Below, in pieces: positions 11,108 to 23,690 of a DNA stretch of 64,000 bases. The notes below the pieces were generated by a model that saw only the letters and a program-made list of their open reading frames with translations, was not told the origin of the DNA and did no database searches. This stretch comes from Solen grandis (lineage: Eukaryota > Mollusca > Bivalvia > Adapedonta > Solenidae), in contig CM037784.1 in the NCBI GenBank assembly GCA_021229015.1, forward strand, positions 68,107,013 to 68,171,012, in the 5' to 3' direction. The first letter of the stretch is position 1; each line of letters opens with the position of its first letter. The position numbers and the translations under genes are program-made.

Positions 11108-12756
11108 TTTTTTTGTTTTCTTGAAATCAATTCTTTGTTGGCTTATTAACTCAAAAAGTTGAAGTCGGTTCCGGAATGCGGTTTTTTGCCATGGTCATGT
11201 TTCCCTGTTGATAGCCTAATAACATTTGATAGAATCGAGAGTCCCGTGGGGCTGAAAGCCTTTTGAAAAGAAGCTACGGAAGGGGAGGGTTTGAATTGTG
11301 TTTTTTCGAACTCGCGGAAAAAAAAAAAAAACAATAAAAAAAAAAAAACCTGTATTGCAAATGAGGGTAGGTCTACGAAAAAAAAAAAAACCCCCCCTAT
11401 CCGTTTTTTTTTAGAGATCAGATAGAAAAATTCTGTTTGCTGCAAATTATTTACAAGACATATACGCACAAAATATATGGGGTGGGCGAACTTAATAAAT
11501 GCATGGTTTGTCCCTCTAGAAACGGTCAAACTTCACTAAATTTTAGGAATAATCAAAATTTCAAAAACATGGTTTTTGTCGCTCCTGACTTTATTTTTAG
11601 TTCATTCTTCATGATATTTTCACAAGTTATGTATTGTTATGTTTGAAATGACCCCACAATTAAGAAGTTAAAATGAAATTGCAAAGGTCAAGGTCATATT
11701 ACGATTACTGTGTTTTTATTCGGCTCAAAATAGCTCAAAAACAAAAAATATTTTATTGAAAGTGTATGAACAAAAGTTTTAGTTCTTGAAGAGCCCTTTC
11801 CAGTGATGTTTAGTTTTTGAAGAATGAACTTGATTTCGTCATTTTACGGCAGCCCAAATTTTGATCCTCTTTAGAACAATTGTAAATCAGGTTTTATACT
11901 TCAAATTTTGATATATAAGGAATAGAATGTTTGACTAGTGCGACTTGTATACTTGATTGAACCATTTGCTGCATTGCTAGATACCTAATAGAAAATATTT
12001 ACCCAATTTTGTTTCTCGTTTTGCCGCTAGGGGGCGCTTGGCTTGAAATCACTCTTTATAACTAAAATAATTGAAGTCTGATTTTATGCAATTTTTTTGC
12101 ATTCTGTTTCTTGGTGACATCAATTTGAAACAACACTAAAAATCAAAGCGATATTTCATGAAAATGATAGTAATTCAATGTAACATTAGTCTGTAATAGT
12201 GTTGAGTTGCATAATACATTGTCGCGTGTTATTTTAAACTGTTGTTTGTCGTTTGCAATTCTTGTTTATCGAGTACAATTGTCGTATGTCGCCATCATAA
12301 AGCAACACACACATATAACGTTGCAGTACCCGAAGTCCGTAAAAAAGGTTTTCAAGTTTGCGACTACATAACAGACAGGTAATACTTAAAAGAGTTCTTC
12401 TTGGTAAAAAGTCTGCTTAAACATTGCGACAAAAATGCTTCAAAGATCACTGTTAACAGTATCAACAAGCAATTGATCGAAGAAATGTTTTTCGAATCAT
12501 GCGACTCGTGAACTGAATGGAATTGCTTTCATGAAAACCGATGATATCGCGACTACATAACTGACAGGTAATACTCAAAAATCTTTTGGGTAAAAAGTCT
12601 TCTTAAACATTGCGACAAAAGTGTTTGAAAGATCACTGTTAACAGTATTCAACAAGACATTGAATGAAGAAATATGTTTTTTGAAACATGCGACTCGTGA
12701 ACTGAATGGAATTGCTTTTGCGAAAACCGATGATATCGCGATTGCGATTCTAGTTT
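9776..12756 (+). mobile_element. Type II element ending in ATCGC hairpin and CTAG
   Basis: It starts with the family's GTGAACGGCATATC block. It contains two 5'-type segments in a row, near 9,840-10,400 and 11,000-11,560, with CTCF-like sites (degenerate at about 9,981 and 11,048, perfect at 12,024). From 12,200 it has a distinct 3' segment holding two copies of a ~190-bp repeat (ACATAAC..GACAGGTAATACT near 12,365 and 12,553). It ends in ATCGC-GATT-GCGAT, then TCTAG at 12,752-12,756. Homopolymer-rich patches at 9,900-10,020 and 11,040-11,400 look unreliable. Confidence 0.55.
12024..12038 (+). promoter_or_regulatory. CTCF-like motif, best match
   Basis: CCGCTAGGGGGCGCT, the closest match to the CTCF core (CCASYAGRKGGCRSY) in the window. 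An identical 15-mer is at 19,114-19,128, and the first 13 bases recur at 15,015, 17,615 and 22,505. It lies in a conserved block of the type II elements, so it is part of the element and not a chance site. Confidence 0.45.
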
Positions 12757-14805
12757 TTTTTTTTTTTTTCTAACCCTTTTTTGTGAACGGCATAGCTCCG
12801 AGGTGAGAAAAGCCACATCTATGAAACTTTTATCAGTAATAACCACGTTCTTGAAGATGATCCTAACGTCGAGATAATTTTCATTTTTGTTTTGATTTTC
12901 CCGCCAGGGGGCGTTTTATATGAAAATGTTTAATAAGCAATATCTCAATTATTTGAGGTCCGATTCAAATGCGATTTTGGCATAATGTTCCTTGTAAATA
13001 GCCCAATAAAATATGATAGTTCCAAAAATTTGCGTATATAAAACTTTCGTGCTACAGGAGGTTGAATGTTCGAATCTCGCAAAAACTGTGAAATAAGGGT
13101 AGGTCTACCAAAAACCTACCCATTTTATTCAGAGATGAGATAGGAGAATTTTGTTTGTTGCATATGATTCGCAAGACAAATGCGCACAAAATATATGGGG
13201 TGGCGAATTCGGGAAATGCATGGTTTGTCCACAGTACGCGGTCAAACTTAATCAATTTTTTCGAAAAATCAACATTTTAAAAGCATGACTTTTAAGGTTA
13301 TATTGAGCTCATGACTTTACTTTTTGTTCAATCTTCATCATTATTTCACTGTTTATGCATTTTTATTATACAAATAAAATCATAGAAAAAAAACAGCGAA
13401 GATATGCAAAGGTCAAGGTCATACACCAATTATTGTTATTTTTATCGGCATAAAATAGCTCTCAATCTAAAAATATTTTATAGAAAGTATATGAACAAAA
13501 GTTTTAGACTGTGAAGAGGTCTTTCCATTAATGTTTAGTTTTTGAAGATCGGACTTTATTTGATCAAATGACCACAGTCCAAAGTTTGATCCTCTTATCA
13601 AACAATTGTATATCCATATGTTTCCTCTTTTATGCTGCTCCTGACTTTATTTTTTGTTCAATCTTCATCATTATTTCACTGTTTATGCATTTTTATAAAA
13701 CAAATAAAATCATAGAATAAAAATCAAATAATATGAAAGGTCAAGGTCATATACCAATTATTATTATTTTTATCGGCATAAAATAGTTCCAAATCTAAAA
13801 ATATTTTATAGAAAGTATATGAACAAAAGTTTTAGTCTGTGAAGAGATCTTTCCATTGGTGTTTAGTTTTTGAAGATCGGACTTGATTTGGTCATTTTAC
13901 GGCAGTCCAAGTTTTGATCCTCTTTAGAACAATTGTAAATCAGTTTTTATGCTTCAAATTGTGATATATAAGGAATAGAATGTTTGACTAGTATACTTGA
14001 TTGAACCATTTGCTGCATTGCTAGGTACCTAATAGTAAAATTTTAATCAGTTTTGGTTCTCATTTTGCCGCTTGGGGGCGATTAGCTTGAAATCACTATT
14101 AATAATTAAAAAAAAATGAAGTCTGATTTTTATGCGATTTTTTTGCATTCTGTTCTTCGGTGACATCAATTTGAAATGACACAAAAAAGATAATGCGATA
14201 TTTCATAAAAATGATAGTAATTCAATGCAACAGTTGTTCGTAATAGTGTTGACTGGCATATTGCATTGTCGTGTGTCATTTTATACTGTTGTTTGTCGTT
14301 TGCAATTGTTGTTTATCGAATACAATTGTCATTTGTCTCCATCATAAAGCAAAACACACATATAACATTGCAGTACTCGAAGTCCGTAAAAAATGTTTTC
14401 AAGTTTACGACTACATAACAGACAGGTAATACTCAAAAGTATTCTTCTTCGTAAAAAGTCTGATTATACATTGCGACAAAAATGTTTGAATGATCACTGT
14501 TAACAGTATTCAACAAGCCATTGAACGAAGAAATATGTTTTTCGAATCATGCGATTCATGAAGTGAATGGAATTGCTTTCATGAAAACTGATGATATCGC
14601 GATTTCATAACTGACAGGTAATACTCAAAAATCTTCTTTTGGGTAAAAAGTCTTCTTAAACATTGCGACAAAAGTCTTTGAAAGATCGCTGTTAACATTA
14701 TAAACAAGCCATTGAACGAAGAAATATTTTTCGAATCATGCGACTCGTGAACTTAATGGAATTGCTTTTGCGAAAACCGATGATATCGCGATTGCGATTC
14801 TAGTT
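12757..14805 (+). mobile_element. Type II element, well-preserved, ending in CTAG hairpin
   Basis: After a T-tract it starts with TCTAACCC at 12,768. It carries a CTCF-like site at 12,900-12,913, two 331-bp internal repeats (GCTCCTGAC or a variant at 13,305 and 13,637), a second CTCF-like site at 14,068, and the 3' segment with two ~190-bp repeats. It ends in the ATCGC/GCGAT hairpin and CTAG at 14,802-14,805. The same 5' and 3' ends as the previous element define a full-length unit of about 2 kb. Confidence 0.65.
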
Positions 14806-14869
14806 AGGTTTTCGCATCGCTTGCGAAAACCTATTGTTCTTCTTCTGTTTTATTTTTTTTTTTTTTTTT
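14806..14869 (+). repeat. Junction hairpin module and T-tract
   Basis: AGGTTTTCGCATCGC then TTGCGAAAACCT, a perfect 11-bp inverted repeat, followed by ATTGTTCTTCTTCTG and a T-tract. It starts directly after CTAGTT of the preceding element. Confidence 0.7.
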
Positions 14870-17237
14870 TATTATTATTTTTCCGTCTCTTTTTTGTGAA
14901 CGGCATATCAACAAGATAGGAAACAGTCACAGTTCTGATTTTTTTACCAGTTTTGTCCTAGGATCTGAATTTGATCCTAACGTCGAGAAAATTTTCATTT
15001 TTGTCTTAATTTTGCCGCTAGGGGGCGTTTTGTAAAAGTGACTAAGGGCTAATAACTCTGTTATTTGAAGTCCGATTGAAATGCGGTTTTTTGCATTGCG
15101 TTCCTTGTCAGTTACTTAATAAAATATGATAGTTTTCAAAAAGTTGCCTATATAACTTTCGTACTACAGGAGGTTGAATGTTCGAATCTCGAAAAAACTG
15201 TGAAATGAGGGTAGGTCTGCGAAAAATTTATCCACGTCTTTCACGAATGAGATAGGAGAATTTTGTTTGTTGCATATGATTCGCAAGACATATACGCACA
15301 AAATATATGGTGTGGCGATTTTGAGAAATGCATGGTTTGTCCACAGTACGCGGTCAAACATAACCAATATTTTCGAAAAATCAACATTTTAAAAGCATGA
15401 CTTTTAATGTTATTTGCAGCTCCTGACTTTATTTTTCATTCAATCTTCATCATTTTTTCACTGTTAATGCAGTTTTATAAAAAAAATAAAACCATAGAAA
15501 AAAAATTACCCATAATATGCAAAGGTCAAGGTCATATACCAATTAGTATTATTTATATCGGCATAAAATAGCTCCAAATCTAAAAATATTTTATAGAAAG
15601 TATATGAACAAAAGTTTTAGGCTGTGAAGAGATCTTTCCATTGGTGTTTATTTTTTGAAGATCGGACTTCATTTGATCAAATGACCACAGTCCAAAGTTT
15701 GATCCTCTTATCAAACAATTGTATATCCATATGTTTCCTCTTTTTTGCTGCTCCTGACTTTATTTTTTGTTCAATCTTCATCATTATTTCACTGTTTATG
15801 CATTTTTATAAAACAAATAAAATCATAGAAAAAAATCAAGCATAATATCCAAAGGTCAAGGTCATATACCAATTAGTATTATTTATATCGGCATAAAATA
15901 GCTCCAAATCTAAAAACATTTTATAGAAAGTATATGAACAAAAGTTTTAGTCTGTGAAGAGTTCTTTCCATTGGTGTTTAGTTTTTGAAGATCAGACTTC
16001 ATTTGATCAAATGACCACAGTCCAAAGTTTGATCCTCTTATCAAACAATTGAATATCCATATGTTTCCTCTTTTTTGCTTCTCCTGACTTTATTTTTTGT
16101 TCAATCTTCATCATTATTTCACTGTTTATGCATTTTTATAAAACAAATAAAATCCTAGAAAGAAAAACAAGCATAATATGCAAAGGTCAAGGTCATATAC
16201 CAATTATTATTATTTTTATCGGCATAAAATAGCTCCAAATCTAAAAATATTTTATAGAAAGTATATGAACAAAAGTTTTAGTCTGTGAAGAGATCTTTCC
16301 ATTGGTATTTAGTTTTTGAAGATCGGACTTCATTTGATCAAATTACCACAGTCCAAAGTTTGATCCTTTTATCAAACAATTGTAAATCCGTATGTTTCCT
16401 CTTTTTTGCAGCTCCTGACTTTATTTTTTGTTCAATCTTCATCATATTTTCACTGTTTATGCATTTAAATAATACAAACAAACTCATAGTAAATAACGAT
16501 GAAAATATGCAACGGTCAAGGTCATAATACCGATTATTTTTATTTTTATCGGCACAAAACAGCTTCAAATCTAAAATTATTTTAAAGAAGGTATATGAAC
16601 AAATGTTTGAGTTTGTGAAGAGATCTTTCCATTGGTGTTTAGTTTTTGAAGATCGGGGTTGAATTGGTTGAGTTATGATAGAAAGGCGAAAAGTGTACTT
16701 TTAACGAAATTGAAACGCTGTAGTTTCATGAACTTTGAGTCAAAAATTATGATTTCTTCAGCATTAACACGCTGAAAAGTGAAGTGATGTATACTGCAAG
16801 GAATACTTGTTTGGTCACGTGATTATGATTTCATACATATTTAAGCAGAAATTATTAAAACATTCATATAAAATCGACAAGTTGATGTTTGAAGTTGAAA
16901 TTTGCAAGAATGCCGTAGACTACAATGTGCAAAAAGTCCTGAAAAATTCAAGTGATTCCGTCAACAAACATGGCAGATTCGGATAAGGGCTTGTATACGA
17001 AAATCTAGCAATTTGAAGTAAGGGAAGAAGGCGGTTATTGGGTTGGTTACCCACGATCCGGACGTTCCTACGCAGGAAAGAGTGCCCGTGTTGAAAGGTG
17101 AATTGCGATGCGTATTTGAGAGAATGAGGTGCATTTTAGGATGCAATGGTGTACACCAGGACCGATAAGCACATTGCCTTAGTTATAACGGCTTTCTTCA
17201 AACTTTTATTAGGGCTTTCAGCCTCAAGTAGAATTAT
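14870..17237 (+). mobile_element. Type II element with four 331-bp internal repeats
   Basis: It starts with TTATTATTATTTTTCCGTCTC and has a CTCF-like site at 15,015-15,027. GCTCCTGAC (or a variant) recurs at 15,419, 15,750, 16,080 and 16,411, a strict 330-331-bp period. Each unit contains AAAGGTCAAGGTCATA. The common 3' segment ends in GGGCTTTCAGCCTCAAGTAG at about 17,229. The short ORFs here recur once per unit with the same frame breaks, so they are repeat artefacts. Confidence 0.7.
15520..15533 (+). promoter_or_regulatory. Nuclear-receptor DR0-like site (representative of ~14)
   Basis: AAAGGTCAAGGTCA contains two AGGTCA half-sites with no spacer, and also TCAAGGTCA, the extended half-site used by ERR and FTZ-F1 type receptors. 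One copy occurs in almost every 331-bp unit from 6.6 to 21.5 kb, with occasional damaged versions (for example 8,387 and 22,194). Function is inference from the motif only. Confidence 0.35.
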
Positions 17238-17470
17238 TAGGTTTTCGCATCGCAGTGCGAAAACCTATTGTTCTTCTTCTGTTTTTTTAGGTTTTCGCAT
17301 CGCTTGCGAAAACCTATTGTTCTTCTTCTGTTTTATTAGGTTTTCGCATCGCTGGGCGAAAACCTATTGTTCTTCTTCTGTTTTATTTTTTTTTTTTTAG
17401 GTTTTCGCATCGCTTGCGAAAACCTATTGTTCTTCTTCTGTTTTATTTTTTTTTTTTTTTTTTTTTTTTT
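17238..17470 (+). repeat. Array of four junction hairpin modules
   Basis: Four tandem copies, about 50-60 bp each, of a perfect or near-perfect inverted repeat (AGGTTTTCGCATCGC / GCGAAAACCT) plus ATTGTTCTTCTTCTGTTTTA and a T-tract. Only the 4-5-nt loop and T-tract length vary. The array sits exactly between the 3' end of one element and the 5' start of the next. Confidence 0.75.
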
Positions 17471-19062
17471 ATTATTATTTTTCCGTCTCTTTTTTGTGAA
17501 CGGCATATCAACAAGATAGGAAACAGTCACAGTTCTGATTTTTTTACCAGTTTTGTCCTAGGATCTGAATTTGATCCTAACGTCGAGAAAATTTTCATTT
17601 TTGTCTTAATTTTGCCGCTAGGGGGCGTTTTGTAAAAGTGACTAAGGGCTAATAACTCTGTTATTTGAAGTCCGATTGAAATGCGGTTTTTTGCATTGCG
17701 TTCCTTGTCAGTTACTTAATAAAATATGATAGTTTTCAAAAAGTTGCGTATATATAACTTTCGTGCTACAGGAGGTTGAATGTTCAAATCTCGAAAAAAC
17801 TGTGAAATGAGGGTAGGTCTGCGAAAAATTTATCCACGTCTTTCAGGAATGAGATAGGAGAATTTTGTTTGTTGCATATGATTCGCAAGACATATACGCA
17901 CAAAATATATGGTGTGGCGATTTTGAAAAATGCATGGTTTGTCCACAGTACGCGGTCAAACATAACCAATATTTTTTTTTAAAAGCATGACTTTTAAGGT
18001 TATTTGCAGCTCCTGACTTTATTTTTTATTCAATCTTCATCATTTTTTCACTGTTAATGCAGTTTTATAAAAAAAATAAAACCATAGAAAAAAAATTACC
18101 CATAATATGCAAAGGTCAAGGTCATATACCAATTAGTATTATTTATATCGGCATAAAATAGCTACAAATCTGAAAATATTTTATAGAAAGTATATGAACA
18201 AAAGTTTTAGGCTGTGAAGAGATCTTTCCATTGGTGTTTAGTTTTTGAAGATCGGACTTCATTTGATCAAATGACCACAGTCCAAAGTTTGATCCTCTTA
18301 TCAAACAATTGTATATCCATATGTTTCCTCTTTTTTTGCTGCTCCTGACTTTATTTTTTGTTCAATCTTAATCATTATTTCACTGTTTATGCATTTTTAT
18401 AAAACAAATAAAATCATAGAAAAAAAATCAAGCATAATATGCAAAGGTCAAGGTCATATACCAATTAGTATTATTTATATCGGCATAAAATAGCTCCAAA
18501 TCTAAAAATATTTTATAGAAAGTATATGAACAAAAGTTTTAGTCTGTGAAGAGTTCTTTCCATTGGTGTTTAGTTTTTGAAGATCGGACTTCATTTGATC
18601 AAATGACCACAGTCCAAAGTTTGATCCTCTTATCAAACAATTGAATATCCATATGTTTCCTCTTTTTTGCTTCTCCTGACTTTATTTTTTGTTCAATCTT
18701 CATCATTATTTCACTGTTTATGCATTTTTATAACACAAATAAAATCATAGAAAAAAAAATCAAGCATAATATGCAAAGGTCAAGGTCATATACCAATTAG
18801 TATTATTTATATCGGCATAAAATAGCTCCAAGTCTAAAAATATTTTATAGAAAGTATATGAACAAAAGTTTTAGTTTGTGAAGAGATCTTTCCATTGGTG
18901 TTTAGGTTTTGAAGATCGGACTTCATTTGATCAAATGACCACAATCCAAATTTTGATCCTCTTATAAAACAATTGAATATCCACATGTTTCCTCTTTTTT
19001 GCTGCTCCTGACTTTATTTTTTGTTCAATCTTCATCATTATTTCACTGTTTATGCAGTTTTA
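17471..19062 (+). mobile_element. Type II element, 3' truncated
   Basis: The 5' part is nearly identical to 14,870-15,420, with a CTCF-like site at 17,615-17,627. Four 331-332-bp units follow (GCTCCTGAC or a variant at 18,009, 18,341, 18,672 and 19,004). The fourth breaks off within TATGCAGTTTTAT and is joined directly to a 5' segment of a different subtype. The near identity to the preceding element suggests a recent duplication or gene conversion. Confidence 0.65.
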
Positions 19063-21600
19063 TCTGAACTTGATCCTAACGTTGAGAAAATTTTCATTTT
19101 TGTCTTATTTTTGCCGCTAGGGGGCGCTTTGAAAAAAATTAACAAATGCTAATAACTCTGTTATTTGAGGTTCGATTCAGATGTGGTTTTTTGCATTGTG
19201 TTCCTTGTCAAAAGCCTAATCAAATATGATAGGTTTTAAAAATCTGCGTATATAAAACTTTTTGACTACGGATTGTTGAAAGTTCGAACTTCGCAAAAAA
19301 CAGTGAAAAAGAGGGTAGGTCTACAAAAAAAGTGCCCATTTTTATTGGAATTGAGATAAAAGAATTTTGTTTGTTGCATATGATTTGCAAGACATATACG
19401 CACAAAATATATGGGGTGGCGAATTCGGGAAATGCATGGTTTGTCCACAGTACGCGGTCAAACTTAACCAAATTTTCGAAAAATCAACATTTTCAAAGCA
19501 TGACTGTTAAGATTTTTTGCAGCTCCTGACTTCATTTTTAGTTCAATTTCTATGAAATTTTCACATTTAATGTAAAACTATGTTCTTAAGTGTCACACAA
19601 TATAAAAAGTAAAAAATTAATGGTAAAGGTCAAGGTCATATTAGGATAATTGTATATCAATTCGGCTTGAAATAGCTCAAAATCAAAAAACAATTCATAA
19701 ACAATATATGAACAAAAGATTTAGTTTCAGAAAAGTTCTTTCTAATGATGTTTAGATTTTGAAGATCGGACTTGATTTGGTCATTTTACGGCAGTCCAAA
19801 GTTTGATCCTTTTTTGGAATAATTGTAAATCAGGTTTTATGCTTCAAAATGTGATGTATAAGAAATAGAATGTTCGACTAGTGCGATTTGTATATTTAAT
19901 TGAACTATTTGCCACATTGCTAGGTACCTAATGGTAAAATTTTAATCAATTTTTTTTCTCATTTTGCTGCTAGGGGGCGCATCGCATGAAAGCACTTTTC
20001 TACTTATAATTCAAAATGTTGAAGTCTGATCCATATGCGGTTTGTTGCATTGTGTTCCTTGTTGATAGCCTAATAAAGTATGATAGTTTCTAGGTATGAG
20101 TGGATGAGTGGCTAAAACCTTTTGAGCTACTAACGGAAGGTTGAAAGTTCGAACCTCGCAAAATACTGTGCAGATGAGGGTAGGTCTACGAAAAACCTAT
20201 CCATTTTTGTTAGAGATCAGATAGAAGAATTCTGTTTGCTGCAAATGATTTGCAAGACATAAACGCACAAAATATATGGGGTGGCGAATTTAAGAAATGC
20301 ATGGTTTGTCCTCTAGAAATCGTTAAACTTCACTAAATTTTAGGACAAATCAAACTTTCTAAAACATGTTTTTGTCGCTCCTGACTTTATTTTTTGTTCA
20401 TTCTTCATGATATTTTCACAAGTTATGTATTGTTATGTCTGAAAGGACCTCACAATTAAAAAGGTAAAAGAAATTGCAAAGTTCAAGGGCATATTACGAT
20501 TATTGTGTTTTTATTTGGCTCCAAATAGCTCCAAAACAAAAAATATTTCATTGAAAGTATATGGACAGAAGTTTTAGTTCTTGAAGAGGTCTTTCCAGTG
20601 ATGTTTAGATTTTGAAGATTGGACTTGATTTGGTTATTTTATGGCATTCTGAAGTTTGATCCTTTCAAAAATCATTGTATTAAAGCATTACTTAAATCAT
20701 TTGCAGCTCCTGACTTTATATTTTGTTCAATCTTCATGAAATTTTCACATGTTATGTATAACTATGTCATTAAATTTCATATAATAAAAAAGTTTAAAAT
20801 GTATTGTAAAGGTCAAGGTCATATTAGGATTATTGTATATCTATTTGGCTTGAAATAGCTCAAAACCTAAAAACAATTCATAAACAATATATGAACAAAA
20901 TATTTAGTTTTAAAAGAGTTCTTTTAATGATGTTTAGATTTTGAAGATCGGCCTTGATTTGGTCATTTTATGGCAGTCTGAAGTTTGATTCTTTCAGTTT
21001 TAAAGCATTACTTTTAAATTATTTGCAGCTCCTGACTTTTTTTTTTGTTAATTAAATTTTCAATATAATGTATAACATTGTCTTTAAAGTTCATATAATA
21101 AAAAAGTTAAAAATGTATTGTTAAGGTCAAGGTCATATTAGGATTATTGTATATTTATTCGGCTTGAAATAGCTCAAAACTTAAAAGCAATTCATAAACA
21201 ATATATGAACAAAATATTTAGTTTTAAAAGAGTTCTTTCCTATGATATTTAGATTTTGAAGATCGGACTTGTTTTGGTCATTTTATGACAGTCTGAAGTT
21301 TGAATCTTTCAGGAATCATTGTATTAAAGCATTACTTTTAAATCATTTGCAGTTCCTTCCTTTATTTTTTGTTCAATCTTCATGAAACTTTCACATGTAA
21401 TGTATAACTATGTCTTTAAGTTTCTAAAAGAAAAAAAGAAAAAATGTATTGTAATGGTCAAGGTCATTATAGGATTATTGTATATCTATTCGACTTGAAA
21501 TAGCTCAAAACTTAAACACAATTCATATACAACATTGTTGAATGCACAATTGTGTTTAATTTGTTTTAACATTGGGTGCTATTGTGCTAAAAATGTTTCT
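19063..21600 (+). mobile_element. Composite type II elements, two 5' segments and degraded internal repeats
   Basis: It opens inside a 5' segment (CTTGATCCTAACGTTGAG) with a CTCF-like motif at 19,114-19,128. It then has an internal repeat and a second 5'-like segment with a motif at 19,967-19,980. Next comes a tRNA-like stretch at 20,090-20,160 and several ~320-bp internal units containing AGGTCAAGGTCA. It fades into unrelated AT-rich sequence near 21,540. Confidence 0.5.
20090..20165 (+). other. tRNA-like stretch with A- and B-box-like motifs
   Basis: GGATGAGTGGCTAAAACC resembles a tRNA A box. AAGTTCGAACCTC, about 37 nt on, resembles a B box. A near-identical copy is at 22,627-22,697, and reduced versions lacking the A box are at 13,055, 15,170, 19,270 and 21,840. 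It is too degenerate to fold into a tRNA and is better read as a possible relic Pol III head inside the element. Confidence 0.35.
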
Positions 21601-23607
21601 ATGTTCGAACCTCTTAAAAAATATTTACCAGTTCCTTATATTTATCTGATCTTGATCCTAACGTTGAGAAAATTTTCATTTTTGTGTTATTTTGGGGTTT
21701 AAAAAAATAAAAATGCTAATAACTCTGTTATTTGAGGTCCGATTCAGATGTGGTTTTTTGCATTGTGTTCCTTGTCAAAAGCCTAATCAAATATGATAGA
21801 TTTCAAAAATCTGCGTATATAAAACTTTTTGACTACGGAAGGTTGAAAGTTCGAACTTCGCAAAAAACAGTGAAAATGAGGGTAGGTCTACAAAAAAAGT
21901 GCCCATTTTTATTGGTATCGAGATAGAAGAATTTTGTTTGTTGCATATGATTTGCAAGACATATACGCACAAAATATATGGGGTGTCGAATTCGGGAAAT
22001 GCATGGTTTGTCCATAGTACGCGGTCAAACTTAACCAATATTTTCGAAAAATCAACATTTTCAAAGCATGACTGTTAAGATTTTTTGCAGCTTCTGACTT
22101 TATTTTTAGTTCAATTTCTATGAAATTTTCACATTTAATGTAAAACTATGTTCTTAAGTGTCACACAATATAAAAAGTAAAAATGTATTGTAAAGGTCAA
22201 GGTCTTATTAGGATAATTGTATATCAATTCGGCTTGAAATAGCTCAAAATCAAAAAACAATTCATAAACAATATATGAACAAAAGATTTAGTTTTAGAAA
22301 AGTTCTTTCTAATAATGTTTAGATTTTGAAGATCGGACTTGATTTGGTCATTTTACGGCAGTCCAAAGTTTGATCCTTTTTTTGGAATAATTGTAAATCA
22401 GTTTTTATGCTTCAAAATGTGATGTATAAGAAACAGAATGTTCGACTAGTGCGATTTGGATACTTAATTGAACTATTTGCCGCATTGCTAGGTACCTCAT
22501 TTTGCCGCTAGGGGGCGCATAGCATGAAAGCACTTTTCTACTTATAATTCAAAATGTTGAAGTCTGATCCATATGCGATTTGTTGCATTGTGTTCCTTGT
22601 TAATAGCCTAATAAAGTATGATAGTTTCTAGGTATGAGTGGATGAGTGGCTAAAACTTTTTGAGCTACTAACGGAAGGTTGAAAGTTCGAACCTCGAAAA
22701 AACTGTGCAGATGAGGGTAGGTCTACGAAAAACCTATCCATTTTTGTTAGAGATCAGATAGAAGAATTCTGTTTGCTGCAAATGATTTGCAAGACATAAA
22801 CGCACAAAATATATGGGGTGGCGAATTTAAGAAATGCATGGTTTGTCCTCTAGAAATGGTCAAACTTCACTAAATTTTAGGAAAAATTAAAATTTCTAAA
22901 CATGTTTTTGTCGCTCCTGACTTTATTTTTTGTTCATTCTTCAAGATATTTTCACAAGTTATGTATTGTTATGTCTGAAAGGACTTCACAATTTAAAAGT
23001 TAAAAAGAAATTGCAAAGTTCAAGGGCATATTACGATTATTGTGTTTTTATTTGGCTCCAAATAGCTCCAAAACAAAAAATATTTCATTGAAAGTATATT
23101 AACAAAAGTTTTATTCAAAAGTTTTATTCACTGAAAAGTGAAGTGATGTATACTGCAAGGAATACTTGTTTGGTCACGTGATTATGATTTCATACATATT
23201 TAAGCAGAAATTATTTAAAAATTCATATAAAATCGACAAGTTGATGTTTGAAGTTGAAATTTGCAAGAATGCCGTAGACTACAAGGTGCAAAAAGTCCTG
23301 AAAAATTCAAGTGATTCCGTCAACAAACATGGCAGATATTCATGTTTTTCGGATAAGGGCTTGTATACGAAAATCTAGCAATTTGAAGTAAGGGAAGAAG
23401 GCGGTTATTGGGTTGGTTACCCACGATCCGGACGTTCCTACGCAGGAAAGAGTGTCCGTGTTGAAAGGTGAATTGCGATGCGTATTTGAGAGAATGAGGT
23501 GCATTTTAGGATGCAATGGTGTACACCAGGACCGATAAGCACATTGCCTTAGTTATAACGGCTTTCTTCAAACTTTTATTAGGGCTTTCAGCCTCAAGTA
23601 GAATTAA
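21601..23607 (+). mobile_element. Type II element, composite, ending in the common 3' segment
   Basis: It parallels 19,063-20,530 closely: 5' segment, a unit with GGTCAAGGTC, a CTCF-like site at 22,505-22,518, and a tRNA-like stretch at 22,627-22,697. It then jumps at about 23,120 into the 3' segment (CACTGAAAAGTGAAGTGATG) shared with 7,060-7,660 and 16,640-17,236. It ends in GGGCTTTCAGCCTCAAGTAG. Confidence 0.55.
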
Positions 23608-23690
23608 AAACCTATTGTTCTTCTTCTGTTTCTTTTTTTTTTTAGGTTTTCGCACCTCGCAGTGCAAAAACCTATTGTTCTTCTTCTGTT

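Noticed and set aside
15400..16450. Regular spacing reminiscent of a CRISPR array
   Set aside because: The whole 331-bp unit is repeated with no unique spacers, in animal DNA.
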